Shown: positions 26,243 to 35,900 of the stretch, piece after piece
How positions within the stretch are numbered: the stretch's first letter is position 1
How the letters are laid out: every line of letters starts with the position of its first letter
Source: Thalassotalea psychrophila
GTDB lineage: Bacteria; Pseudomonadota; Gammaproteobacteria; Enterobacterales; Alteromonadaceae
Assembly: GCF_031583595.1 (NCBI RefSeq)
Contig: NZ_CP134145.1
Span: forward strand, 1,426,001-1,490,000
Direction of reading: 5' to 3'
DNA length: 64,000 nucleotides
The notes under the pieces: generated by a model
What the model saw: only the letters and a program-made list of their open reading frames with translations
Database searches by the model: none
What the model was told of the DNA's origin: nothing
Program-made: the position numbers and the translations under genes

Positions 26243-29026
26243 ATGAAATTTCTTAAACCAACGTTAATTGGTATGTCCGTTACTTTGGCACTAGGCCTAT
26301 CGGCATGTACAACAACAGATTTTGCAGTCAATGCTCAGTCACAACAAATACAAAATGTAAGCAATGAGCTTACTTTTGTAAGAAGTGTTGAAGGTATTGA
26401 AGAGTACAGCCTTGAAAATGGCATGACGGTGTTACTTTATCCAGATGCCTCGCAACCAAAAACATTAGTCAATGTAACCTACCGTGTTGGTTCTGTGCAT
26501 GAGTACTATGGTGAAACTGGTATGGCGCATTTACTTGAACATATGTTATTTAAAGGCTCGACCAATTACCAAAATATTGACAAAGAATTTAAAAAGCGCG
26601 GTATGGGTAAAAACGCCTCTACTTGGTTAGACCGTACCAATTACTTTGAAACATTCGATGCCAATGAAGAAAGTCTGGAATGGGCTATCGGTATGGAAGC
26701 AGATCGTATGGTTAATGCTACGTTTACCGAAGAGCAGTTACAAAGCGAAATGACCGTTGTGCGTAACGAAATGGAAAAGGGCGAAAATGACCCGTTCAGA
26801 ATGTTGCTTGGCCGTATGTCATCAATGGCATTTTTATGGCACAACTATGGTAATTCAACTATAGGTGCGCGTAGTGACGTAGAAAATTTCCCATTCTCAC
26901 GTTTACGTGAATTTTATACTAAACATTATCGCCCAGATAACGCGGTATTAACCATAGCTGGTCGTTTTGATAATAAAAAAACTAAAGCGTTAATTGAACA
27001 AAGTTTTGGTGCAATTGCCAAGCGTGTAACACCAATTGAACCGTTATACACAGTAGAGCCTACCCAAGATGGTGAACGTACAGTAAATATTCGCCGCGTT
27101 GGTGATTTACCTGTAGTTGGCTTGTCGTACCATACTCCTTCGGCTGTGCACGATGACGCTGCCGCGTTAAATATTCTAACCGATATTTTAAGTGATCGAT
27201 CCCGTGGTCGCTTACAAAAAAACTTGGTTGAAAAAGGTGTTGCCACTATGGCAACCAACTTTATGTTTAACCTAAAAGACAGCTCACAATTTTTGTTAAT
27301 GGCACAAGGTAATAAAGGCCAGGACTTAGCCGATTTAGAGTCGAAATTAATTGCCATTGTAGAACAGTTAAAATCACAACCTATTACAGAAGAAGAGCTT
27401 AAGTTAGCTCAGGCAAAATTAGCTCGCCAAGCAGAGCAATCAATGCGAGACGTTACCGGTGTTGGCATGGAGTTATCAGAATATATTGCTATGGGTGATT
27501 ACCGTCATATCTTTTATTCTCGCGACTTAATCGCCCAAACAACTGTTGAGCAAGTACAGACTGCAGCTGAAAAATACTTAATTCAATCAAATCGTACCGT
27601 TGCCCGTTTTATCCCAACAGAAAAACCCGTTCGTGCTGAAATTCCGGTAGCAGCTGATTTAAAAGATGTGCTTAAAGACTATAAAGGCAAAGAAGTTGTT
27701 GCAGCTGGTGAGGTATATGATAATACCGTTGCTAATATTAAAAATCGTTTAGTCAAAATCGATTGGGAAGAGGGCACTAAAGTCAATGTTTATCCGAAAA
27801 AACTTCGTGGTGAGCAAGTTATTATTAGCATGCATTTTCCAAGCGGTAATGCTGAGAATTTAGCGGGTAAAGGCAATGCTATTGGGTTTGTTGGTGCTAT
27901 GTTAAAAGAAGGTAATGCCAAGTACTCTAAACAAGAAATTGCCAGTAAGCTTGATCAATTAAAAAGCTCAATTTCAATCTCAACCTCAGCAGGTTCAACT
28001 GATATTTCAATTAACACCGACAAAACTAACTTAGATGCAACGGTGAAGCTTTTCGGTGAATTGATGGCTGCGCCAACGTTCCCTGAAAATGAATTGGATG
28101 TGATGAAGCGTAGCTCTGTTGCCAGTATTGAGAAACAACGTAATGATCCGGGCGCTATTGCTAGTAATACGTTTAGAGAGTCTTTAAGCAACTACCCTAA
28201 AGGACATCCAAAATCATACCTTGCTTTAGATGAAAAAATTGCTGCCGTTAATGCGGTAACTGTTAATGAACTTGCAAGTTTGTATAACAGTCACACCAAT
28301 ATTAACAATGGCCATATCAGTGTAGTAGGGGATGTAGACGCAACAAGCATTTCAACGCAGTTACATGCGCAGTTATCTAGTTTTGTTAATGATACTGCTT
28401 ATGAGCACATGCCTGTTAGCTTTAAAGATAAAGGTGGCTTAGTGGTTAGTACCGAAACACCTGATAAAGCAAATGCACAATTATATGTTATCAACCCAAT
28501 GATGATGGACATTAAACACGAAGATTACTTAGCGTTAAGGGTTGCTAACACCATTTTTGGTGGTGATTCATTCTCATCTCGTATTGGTGCTCGTATTCGT
28601 GTTAAAGAAGGCTACAGCTATTCTGTTGGCTCTGGTATGCAGGTAAGTACGCTTGATAAACAAGGTATGTATTACGCGTATGCTATTGCTGCCCCTGAAA
28701 ATATGGAAGGTGTAATTGCTGCCTATAAAGAAGAAGTGGCGCGTGTTGTCGCTGATGGCTTTACTGCTACTGAATTAGATGAAGCAGTAAAAGGCTTTGT
28801 AAGTAGCCGTAACCGTGCTTGGGCAAGCGATGCACAAATTGCTGGCGTAATACTTGGCGCAAGTAAGAAGCAAGAAGACTTAGCGTTCTATGATGAGCAA
28901 ATTGCTGATGTACAGCAACTAACCGTTGAAGATGTTAATACGGCATTTAATAAATATATTGGTGCTTTTGATATCAATATATTTAAAGCAGGTGATTTTG
29001 CTAAAGCAGCAAACTCTGCTAAATAA
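26243..29026 (+). CDS. M16 family zinc metallopeptidase lipoprotein
   Basis: 927 residues with two M16 (insulinase/pitrilysin-type) halves. The lipobox LGLSAC predicts lipid anchoring. The inverted zinc motif HLLEH is at 96-100 (H96, E99, H100), with the downstream Glu in RNEMEKGEND. The C-terminal half (about 510-927) keeps the fold but has no HxxEH, as in other two-domain M16 enzymes, and carries the R/Y pair region RIRVKEGYSYSVGSG. It degrades peptides in the periplasm or at the membrane, so it could process what the TonB receptors import. It has its own terminator. Confidence 0.92.
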   Translation: MKFLKPTLIGMSVTLALGLSACTTTDFAVNAQSQQIQNVSNELTFVRSVEGIEEYSLENGMTVLLYPDASQPKTLVNVTYRVGSVHEYYGETGMAHLLEHMLFKGSTNYQNIDKEFKKRGMGKNASTWLDRTNYFETFDANEESLEWAIGMEADRMVNATFTEEQLQSEMTVVRNEMEKGENDPFRMLLGRMSSMAFLWHNYGNSTIGARSDVENFPFSRLREFYTKHYRPDNAVLTIAGRFDNKKTKALIEQSFGAIAKRVTPIEPLYTVEPTQDGERTVNIRRVGDLPVVGLSYHTPSAVHDDAAALNILTDILSDRSRGRLQKNLVEKGVATMATNFMFNLKDSSQFLLMAQGNKGQDLADLESKLIAIVEQLKSQPITEEELKLAQAKLARQAEQSMRDVTGVGMELSEYIAMGDYRHIFYSRDLIAQTTVEQVQTAAEKYLIQSNRTVARFIPTEKPVRAEIPVAADLKDVLKDYKGKEVVAAGEVYDNTVANIKNRLVKIDWEEGTKVNVYPKKLRGEQVIISMHFPSGNAENLAGKGNAIGFVGAMLKEGNAKYSKQEIASKLDQLKSSISISTSAGSTDISINTDKTNLDATVKLFGELMAAPTFPENELDVMKRSSVASIEKQRNDPGAIASNTFRESLSNYPKGHPKSYLALDEKIAAVNAVTVNELASLYNSHTNINNGHISVVGDVDATSISTQLHAQLSSFVNDTAYEHMPVSFKDKGGLVVSTETPDKANAQLYVINPMMMDIKHEDYLALRVANTIFGGDSFSSRIGARIRVKEGYSYSVGSGMQVSTLDKQGMYYAYAIAAPENMEGVIAAYKEEVARVVADGFTATELDEAVKGFVSSRNRAWASDAQIAGVILGASKKQEDLAFYDEQIADVQQLTVEDVNTAFNKYIGAFDINIFKAGDFAKAANSAK

Positions 29027-29050
29027 CAGTTTATAAATTTAGTGATAAAA

Positions 29051-29072
29051 ACCGCCTCTTGGCGGTTTTTTT
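29051..29072 (+). terminator. Rho-independent terminator of the M16 gene
   Basis: Stem ACCGCC / GGCGGT with loop TCTT, followed by a run of T. Confidence 0.85.
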
Positions 29073-29115
29073 GTTTCTAAAGGCTGGTTAAGTAATCTAA
29101 TTAGATGCTGAAACT

Positions 29116-29300
29116 AGTTCAGCAAGTGGTGATTAAGACCCTGCAACTGCTACAGGACGATCGAGTTTAGCAAGTGGTAGAGTAGAACCAGTAATCGGTA
29201 CAGGGTGATAGTAGCGCATCGAGTTCAGCAAATGGTTATAGAAGAGATCATTCCCTGAATTCGCCAACATACTATTCCCTGAATTTATTTCAGGGTCTTT
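29116..29300. repeat. Imperfect direct repeats and a small hairpin
   Basis: Three copies of GAGTT[CT]AGCAA[GA]TGGT-like sequence begin near 29116, 29163 and 29221. ATTCCCTGAATT occurs twice near 29250 and 29274. CCCTGAA/TTCAGGG (29277-29295) forms a hairpin followed by TCTTTT on the plus strand. The stretch holds no gene and lies between convergent genes. Confidence 0.45.
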
Positions 29301-29320
29301 TATAAATATCTAAAAATCAA

Positions 29321-30514
29321 CTAGGGACTATCTGAATCAACAGGCCAGGTAAATATCACTTTCGCACCTTTTAAGCTATTCGACGATTCAAAACTGATTT
29401 TACCGCCATACCAAGAGGCAATTAACTTAACAATAGACAATCCTAAGCCATAGCCGTCAGTTTTTGAGTTTTCTTGATAGTAGGGCTTATCAATAAGCTC
29501 TGAGTCAGAAAAACCATTACCGTCATCACTTACCCATAAGGTATAAATACCTTTGTTTTCGGTTAAATGAATAACCACTTCATCATTAGCATGCTTTAAT
29601 GCATTGGTAACAAGGTTTTGCATTAAACGTTTAAAGGTTTTGTTTTCAACCGGAGCCAGTAAGTTTTTATCTACATCAACCTTTATGTTTATGCGAGAGG
29701 CTCTTTGAAGTTTGTTAACCAGCTCTTCAATTGGAGCGTAAACATTCTGTTTGGTTAGCACAATATCTTTAGAGTCAAACTCAAGTTTGGTTATTTGTAA
29801 GAACTCTTCTGTTAAATCTTCTATTTCTTGTAAATCTTCTTCAATAGACAGGATTTCTTCCATGGTAGGATCGTACTTTAAACTCGCAATTGAAAAGCCG
29901 GTACGAGCCAAAGGTGTACGAATTTCATGACCAACCATGCGAGAAAGGTTTTTCTGTAAATCTATTAGCTGTTCGATGCGCTCAGCCATCTTATTGATGG
30001 TATGAGCTGCGGGAAATGCTATAGAAGTAGGTCTTAAATCAAGCGTGTGCCATTTTGCCGTTTCTGAGAAGTTTTTTACATGAACAGAGAGCTTTCTTAA
30101 GTCCATAAAGGCCGGTCTAAACCATAGTAATAATAATGCGGCAAAACCGAGATAAAATACTATGGCAATAATGTCATCAATATTACTGGCTTCATGAATA
30201 TCAATTATTGGCCCAAGTACCAATACTTGTTGTTGGTGCAACTTATAGTAATAAGAATGATCTTCATTATCATCAAGTCGTATGATTTCCCCTGATGTTA
30301 ATTGAGCAAGTAATTCATCAGGCAACGAGATATTATTAAGGGGTTGAATGGTAAAAATTTGACCATTTTCTTCGATGGCAGAATGATAAAAATCATCTGC
30401 CGATATAATGGTTTCTTGGGGGACAAACTCTTCCCAAATTACTTCCAGGCTGATCGCCAGAATTATCAATGATGTAACCACATATAAGGTTAATCGTAAA
30501 AATTGCTTATTCAT
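29321..30514 (-). CDS. Sensor histidine kinase (RstB-like)
   Basis: Membrane sensor of 397 residues. Transmembrane helices are at about 9-27 and 115-132, enclosing a periplasmic sensor domain of about 85 residues. The phospho-accepting H196 is in VGHEIRTP. N300 is in MQNLVTNALKHA, and the ATP lid is in DDGNGF and GYGLGLS. It is co-transcribed behind the response regulator (13-base gap). The RstB type is suggested by its size and its partner; the signal is unknown. It is the only two-component system in the window, so it is the natural candidate to control the neighbouring secreted-protein genes. Confidence 0.88.
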   Translation of the reverse strand: MNKQFLRLTLYVVTSLIILAISLEVIWEEFVPQETIISADDFYHSAIEENGQIFTIQPLNNISLPDELLAQLTSGEIIRLDDNEDHSYYYKLHQQQVLVLGPIIDIHEASNIDDIIAIVFYLGFAALLLLWFRPAFMDLRKLSVHVKNFSETAKWHTLDLRPTSIAFPAAHTINKMAERIEQLIDLQKNLSRMVGHEIRTPLARTGFSIASLKYDPTMEEILSIEEDLQEIEDLTEEFLQITKLEFDSKDIVLTKQNVYAPIEELVNKLQRASRINIKVDVDKNLLAPVENKTFKRLMQNLVTNALKHANDEVVIHLTENKGIYTLWVSDDGNGFSDSELIDKPYYQENSKTDGYGLGLSIVKLIASWYGGKISFESSNSLKGAKVIFTWPVDSDSP

Positions 30515-30527
30515 CGATTGTTAGCTA

Positions 30528-31244
30528 TTAACTGCTAGCTTCAAGGTTTTTTAATACGTAACCTTTACCCCACAAAGTATTAATTTGGTAAGGGTTACCG
30601 GTTATGTCATTAAATTTCTTTCTTAGCTTGCTTACATAAACATCTACAGAACGGTCAAAACCATCGTATTCACGATTCATCACAATTTTAGAGATAACTT
30701 CACGTGTCACTTTATAGTTGAAGTTACGGGCGAATAAATACAGTATTTTAAATTCTTGTTGGGTTAAGGTAAGTAAGGTATCACTTACCTTAACTTGTAG
30801 CTGTGCCGGGATAATAGAAAGCCCAGGTAAGCTGATAGGGCTTTCTTCATCAGACTCTTGAGATACTTTACCAAGTTTTCGAGTTGCAGCTTTTATGCGA
30901 GCAAGTAATACATCAGGCACAAATGGTTTAACAATAAAGTCATCGGCGCCCATTTCAAGACCTTCGATTTGACAATCTGAGTCGGTAAACGCGGTTATAA
31001 AAATAAATACACCGTTAAATTTATCGCGCCACTGATGACAAATATCAAAGCCCGACATATCAGGTAAATCAATATCGCAAAGAATAACGTCAAAGGCATT
31101 CACCTTGGCGTCAACACCTAATAATGAGCCACCATTCAGCCACTCAACTTCATATTTATGTTGTTCTAAAAATCGTTTTATTTTTAAACCAAGCTTATGA
31201 TCATCTTCAATTAATAGTATTTTATTTAAAGTATTTTCTTGCAT
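30528..31244 (-). CDS. OmpR-family response regulator (RstA-like)
   Basis: 238 residues from the ATG at 31244. I prefer this ATG over the upstream TTG at 31259 because it overlaps the preceding stop codon (TAATG) and gives the standard start QENTLNKILLIEDD. The receiver domain has the acidic pair EDD and phospho-acceptor D57 (CDIDLP), with the lysine in VKPF. The C-terminal winged helix has RSVDVYVSKLRKK and GKGYVL, typical of OmpR/PhoB. Such regulators bind direct repeats with a spacing of about 10-11 bases, which fits the TTAAC-N5-TTAAC elements of this island. Confidence 0.9.
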   Translation of the reverse strand: MQENTLNKILLIEDDHKLGLKIKRFLEQHKYEVEWLNGGSLLGVDAKVNAFDVILCDIDLPDMSGFDICHQWRDKFNGVFIFITAFTDSDCQIEGLEMGADDFIVKPFVPDVLLARIKAATRKLGKVSQESDEESPISLPGLSIIPAQLQVKVSDTLLTLTQQEFKILYLFARNFNYKVTREVISKIVMNREYDGFDRSVDVYVSKLRKKFNDITGNPYQINTLWGKGYVLKNLEASS

Positions 31245-31630
31245 TACAATATTCGCCAAGGCAGTTTACGTCGTTTGATCGAATTTTTACCTAAATATAA
31301 GATGTTAAACTTAAAGTTAGACAGTTCGATCAATGAGTTCATTGATACAAGTTTGAAGATGGTTGATTTTTGGCTATCTATATTAATTGTGTGCGAATTC
31401 GATGTTGAGTTTTTCTCACAATGAATTATTTCAGCGCCTTTTAAAATACAAATATCCTGCGGGCTATCTAATTCCCATGAGAGTGTTAGAGCAGCTTTGC
31501 AACTGTCTGTTTTTTTATTAACTACACACTGTTTAGGGATACCCATAAGTAGGTTTTTCGGCGCAGCAAATGCCTTGTCGGTTAATGTAACCAACAATGA
31601 GCAAAATATAATGAAAACAGTACTGCGCAT
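31244..31630 (-). CDS. DUF3019-like periplasmic protein
   Basis: 128 residues with a signal peptide ending near AFAAPK. Four cysteines in the mature part are arranged as CVV, C, CILKG and C, with LSWEL and IPKQC, which I recall as the pattern of DUF3019 proteins. They often lie between MipA/OmpV and RstAB-like genes. It probably forms two disulfides in a small beta-sandwich; function unknown. Its stop overlaps the response-regulator ATG, so the two are translationally coupled. It may be an auxiliary sensor protein of the kinase. Confidence 0.65.
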   Translation of the reverse strand: MRSTVFIIFCSLLVTLTDKAFAAPKNLLMGIPKQCVVNKKTDSCKAALTLSWELDSPQDICILKGAEIIHCEKNSTSNSHTINIDSQKSTIFKLVSMNSLIELSNFKFNILYLGKNSIKRRKLPWRIL

Positions 31631-31642
31631 TTAAATAATAGC

Positions 31643-32470
31643 CTACAAATTAATTGACCAGCTGATCCCTAAAAACATACTCGTTAAATCCTTTTTATCA
31701 GTTACCTGAGAACTGATGATTTTGCTGGAAAGTCTTTCAAACTTATAATTGAAGACTAATAATAACCCGTCAGTTAGGGTATAGGCGGCATCAATTTGAG
31801 AATAGTAATTGACATTGTCACCAACCAGGGGCGAGCCGTAGTAATATTCAAGCAGTTGATCCGATTTATACTGCGCGCCTATTTCAAGTGCTAGTTTAAA
31901 TTCGTTGTTGTATAGAAGGTGCATCCAACTGAGTTCAATCTGTTCACCATGGTGCACATTTGAAATATCGGTGTATGCGCCAAACTCAACTCTTTCTTTG
32001 CCAAAGTATTTTTTAACTTCAATGCCACCAAGGTAGCTTAAGTGGGCATTTTTAGAAGGGTAATTGAACGGAGGTAAGAATGGAGACACCGAAAATTGTG
32101 CTGCTTTATCATCACCATGATAGTAAACGCCATCAAAGTTATGTTTACCAACAACATCAACAAATGTTTTGTCATCTAAATAGATGTTTGCCCCTATCTT
32201 GGTTCTTTCAATAAAGAACACGTCTTTATAATAAAATGTCCAATTAGGTAAAAAGTTAAGCTCAATATCTTTTTTATCGCTTAAAGGAGAGTCGTAATGG
32301 AAATCACCTGCAGAGAATTTAAGTACAAAAAATGTATCATCAATTTCTTGTTGCACAGTTTCAGCTTCAGTGTCTTCTTCTTGTGCATACAGAGGCATAC
32401 TCAATAAAAGTAAGGCTGAAATTATCATCAGGTTTAAGTTTTTGGAAAATATTTTTGGTAAAAGCAACAT
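31643..32470 (-). CDS. MipA/OmpV family outer-membrane protein
   Basis: 275 residues with a signal peptide ending at LYAQEE, then a beta-barrel with typical MipA/OmpV features: LNFLPNWTFYYKD, the HLSYLGGIEVKKYF region, and repeated amphipathic strands ending in SWSINL. It is the first gene of the operon mipA-like, DUF3019-like, response regulator, histidine kinase. OmpV-type proteins are implicated in adhesion, drug or peptide response, and MltA interaction; the exact role here is unknown. Confidence 0.75.
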   Translation of the reverse strand: MLLLPKIFSKNLNLMIISALLLLSMPLYAQEEDTEAETVQQEIDDTFFVLKFSAGDFHYDSPLSDKKDIELNFLPNWTFYYKDVFFIERTKIGANIYLDDKTFVDVVGKHNFDGVYYHGDDKAAQFSVSPFLPPFNYPSKNAHLSYLGGIEVKKYFGKERVEFGAYTDISNVHHGEQIELSWMHLLYNNEFKLALEIGAQYKSDQLLEYYYGSPLVGDNVNYYSQIDAAYTLTDGLLLVFNYKFERLSSKIISSQVTDKKDLTSMFLGISWSINL

Positions 32471-32556
32471 CGAACCATCTATAGTGTTTAGTTAATTAAT
32501 TATTTTTTATTCAAATTTATATCATCAGGCTGCAAGTTTAGCGGGCCTATGAGCAT

Positions 32557-32697
32557 TAAAAATTGTAACTTTATTATTTATTAAGGTATACAAATGTTAT
32601 TTCAGCGCACTATTTAAATGCCGAAAATAACAAGTTTTATTCACTTCATAATAGAGTCTAACGACTAAAAGTAAATGCCGATGTAAAAAAGTGTAAA
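32557..32697 (-). promoter_or_regulatory. Candidate operator sites before the MipA operon
   Basis: GTAAAAAAGTGTAAA (GTAAA-N5-GTAAA) at 32683-32697 is an exact 5-5-5 direct repeat and matches the CpxR-type consensus form. A weaker ATTAA-N5-GTAAC is at 32557-32571. On the coding strand of the mipA-like gene they read TTTAC-N5-TTTAC, the same orientation rule as the TTAAC elements. They could allow autoregulation by the encoded regulator. Confidence 0.35.
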
Positions 32698-32860
32698 TTA
32701 TTGGTTAATTGTTTCGCTAGCCGTTCAGATAGGTAAATCAACTGATGATATTTATTTCGCTTGAATGTGCTAGCTTGCTGAGTTTTATATGTGAAAGCCT
32801 GACATTTATAATAGGGATTTTTAATAAAAATATAGTGCCTTGTTTGAATCTAATCTATTT

Positions 32861-32875
32861 TTAACAGTTTTTAAC
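32861..32875 (+). promoter_or_regulatory. Direct-repeat operator TTAAC-N5-TTAAC
   Basis: TTAACAGTTTTTAAC, 86 bases before the lipoprotein ATG at 32962. The identical 15-mer occurs on the coding strand before the paralogous lipoprotein gene at 58228-60597 (60713-60727). Confidence 0.6.
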
Positions 32876-32961
32876 GAATTTTGTTTGATTGATGGAGTAG
32901 TTTGCTAGTTAAGAAAAATTTATCGAACGCATTGATAAACATAAAAACAAGAGAGCGAACA

Positions 32962-35900
32962 ATGACGAATTCATTAAAGTTAAATAAAATAGCTGTATTA
33001 GTTGCTGGGGTATTAGCACTGACGGCTTGTGGTGGCGGTGGCGGCGGTAGTGATAAACCGACCCCTACACCAACCCCTACACCAACCCCGACTCCGACTC
33101 CAACTCCAACTCCTACCCCTACAACTAATACAGCTCCGAGCATTTCAGGAAGTCCGGTAATTAGCATTAATGAATTACAAGAATATGTGTTTACCCCTAC
33201 TTTAAGTGACAGCGATGGCGATATTTTAACAGTAACGGCCAGAAATTTACCTACGTGGTTAACACTTAATAGTATTACAGGTGAACTATCTGGAACCCCA
33301 ACTATTGAAGATGCTAATACTTATAGCAATATTATCTTAAGTGTGTCTGATGGTAGCGATAGTGCGTCTTTAACTGCCTTTGATTTAGTTGTTGAAGACA
33401 GTTATTTAGTCACAGGTGTGGTAATAGATGGTTATATAAAAGGTGCTCTTGTTTATTTAGATAGTAATTTAAATATGTTACACGACAGTAATGAGCCTTC
33501 GTCTATTACTGATGTATCAGGCTATTATGAATTATTAATCACAGGTGAACATAAGCCAAAGTCTTCAATGGTGCCGATAAGGGCTTATTTAGGTGAAGGC
33601 GCTGACGATATTGATCGCACTACAGATAATTTTTCTGATATGCCTGTGACAATTTCGTCATGGCCATTTAAAGCTTTAAATGCAGATAAAGCAGTAACTC
33701 AGGTCATATCACCTTTCACCAACCTTGTAGCGCAAGAAATCGAAGGTGTAATGCATCAGCTAGCAAGTGATGAAATTAGTTATGAGGATTTAGTAGGTGA
33801 AATTAATTTCTTAAAAAACGCAATTGCTGAATCCTACCAGATCAGCACAAATGGTTTGTTTGGAAACTTTCTAGCGGATGATGCTCCTATAACGGCAGAC
33901 ATGAAAATTCAGTTGATCAGTAGAGCTGAAGTTATTTTAACCGAGCAACAACATATACAAAGTAGTACTACTGACTTAGATTCTGATGGCACTGTTAATT
34001 CGTTAGATGATGATATAGATGGTGACGGCGTTGCTAATATTGAAGATTTGTTCCCAACAGATAACACTGAATCGACTGATTTAGATGGCGATTTTATCGG
34101 CGACAATAGTGATGATGATATTGATGGTGATGGCTATGCTAACAACGCTGATATCTTTCCCGCGGATCCTTTAGAGTGGTTAGATAGCGATAGTGATGGT
34201 ACGGGTGACAACACAGACCAATTTCCAGAAGATGCCAGCGAATGGATAGATACCGACGGTGATGGTTTTGGCGATAATATTGATGCGTTCCCTGATAATA
34301 AACTTGAATGGTCTGATGTTGATGGTGATGGGGCTGGTACTGATGGAAATGGGTTCGGCGATAATAGCGATCCAGACATTGATGGTGATGGACTATTAAA
34401 CGAAGAAGATAGTTCGCCAAACGATTACAACTTTAAGGTATCTGAGCTTACATTCTCTGACTCTGCCATTGAAAATTGTTTGTCTGTATACGCCAATGAC
34501 TATGCCTCGGCAATAAGCTCAATTACATGTAACGATATTGCTATTGATAATCTAAGTGATCTGACCTTTTTTGAAAATCTTAATTATTTGAATTTACCTG
34601 GTGTTATCGCAAATAATTGGCTGACAATATCTGAATTAACACAGCTTAAACGTGTAGAGTTAGCCAACTCTAATTTTTCCGATGTAAGCGTATTTACCAA
34701 TTACACAGCCCTTGAGCATGTTGGTTTATCGCAAACAGCGGTCACCGATGTATCTTCATTAGGTGATCTTACAAGTTTATTAACCGTGAATTTATATGGG
34801 GTTGCTCTTGCTGATTCACAATATGTTTCTCTTCTAGAAAACAGTAAAGAAATACAGGGTGATGGTTTTTCACAAGCAGACGTTGCCGGATTTTATTCAT
34901 TTAATGGTGAGTATTTAGAATTTTTATCTAATAACAGTGGCAATCATTATATAATTGACGCGACTGAGCACTTTACTTGGGCAGGTAAAGGTTCCGGTAC
35001 ACTTGAAATAAAGCAGACAACAACCAGTCACTTCATTTTAGTTGATGGCACGTTCGACAGCGGTAAAGCTATATGGTATTCAATCGAGAATAATTCGGTC
35101 ACTTTAGAGTCATTTGATTTTGAAGCCATTGATCGCCCAACAGAAGACTATACATTTTCACCGGTGCCAAATGTAAACCCAAGCTCATATTCAGTGTGTG
35201 TTGGCATTAATGAAACAAACCAAATAGGTTGTTCAAACTATGCTATTGCGGGACAACTTGAAATACTTACCATTGACGTTGATGGCCTAGACGTTGCGTT
35301 ACCTAAAGATGCTGTAGTTCAAGCTGGTGGTTCTATCGCGATGACCACATATGGTAGCTGTGCATTGTTTGATAATGATGTTCGTTGTTTTGGTGGGGTT
35401 TTTCCTGCAAATCCAGATGTTACCGATCCATTAATTCTAGCTGTGGGGAATTCACATTTTTGTGTTGTCGAGGTAGATAATGACGTGCACTGTTTTGGTG
35501 ATGCGCTAGCAACTGCTGCTCCGACGATGACAAATGTGACGGCGTTAGTCTCTGGTTCAGAATTTAGCTGCGCCATTGATAACTCTGTTGTTAAGTGTTG
35601 GGGCAGTAATACCCTTGGGATATTAGATATTCCAGAAGTGATAAATTCAGCACAATCACTTTACTCAACCAACACCAATGTTTGTGCCATTCATACTGAT
35701 GGTACTACGTGCTGGGGAGATAATGAGAAAAAAATCAATGATGTACCAGTGCTAACCAATGCCAGTGAATATTTACGTATGTTGCCAGGTTCAGTGTGTT
35801 CCTATTCAAATCAGTCAATAACTTGTTGGGGACAAACAAAGGTTGAAGAATATGATGAACTTCTTCAAGAAGTTATCATTATTGGCTGGGATGATAATGC

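Noticed and set aside
33058..33123. CRISPR-like or tandem-repeat array
   Set aside because: The repeats are codon pairs for Pro-Thr inside a clear gene; no spacers are present.
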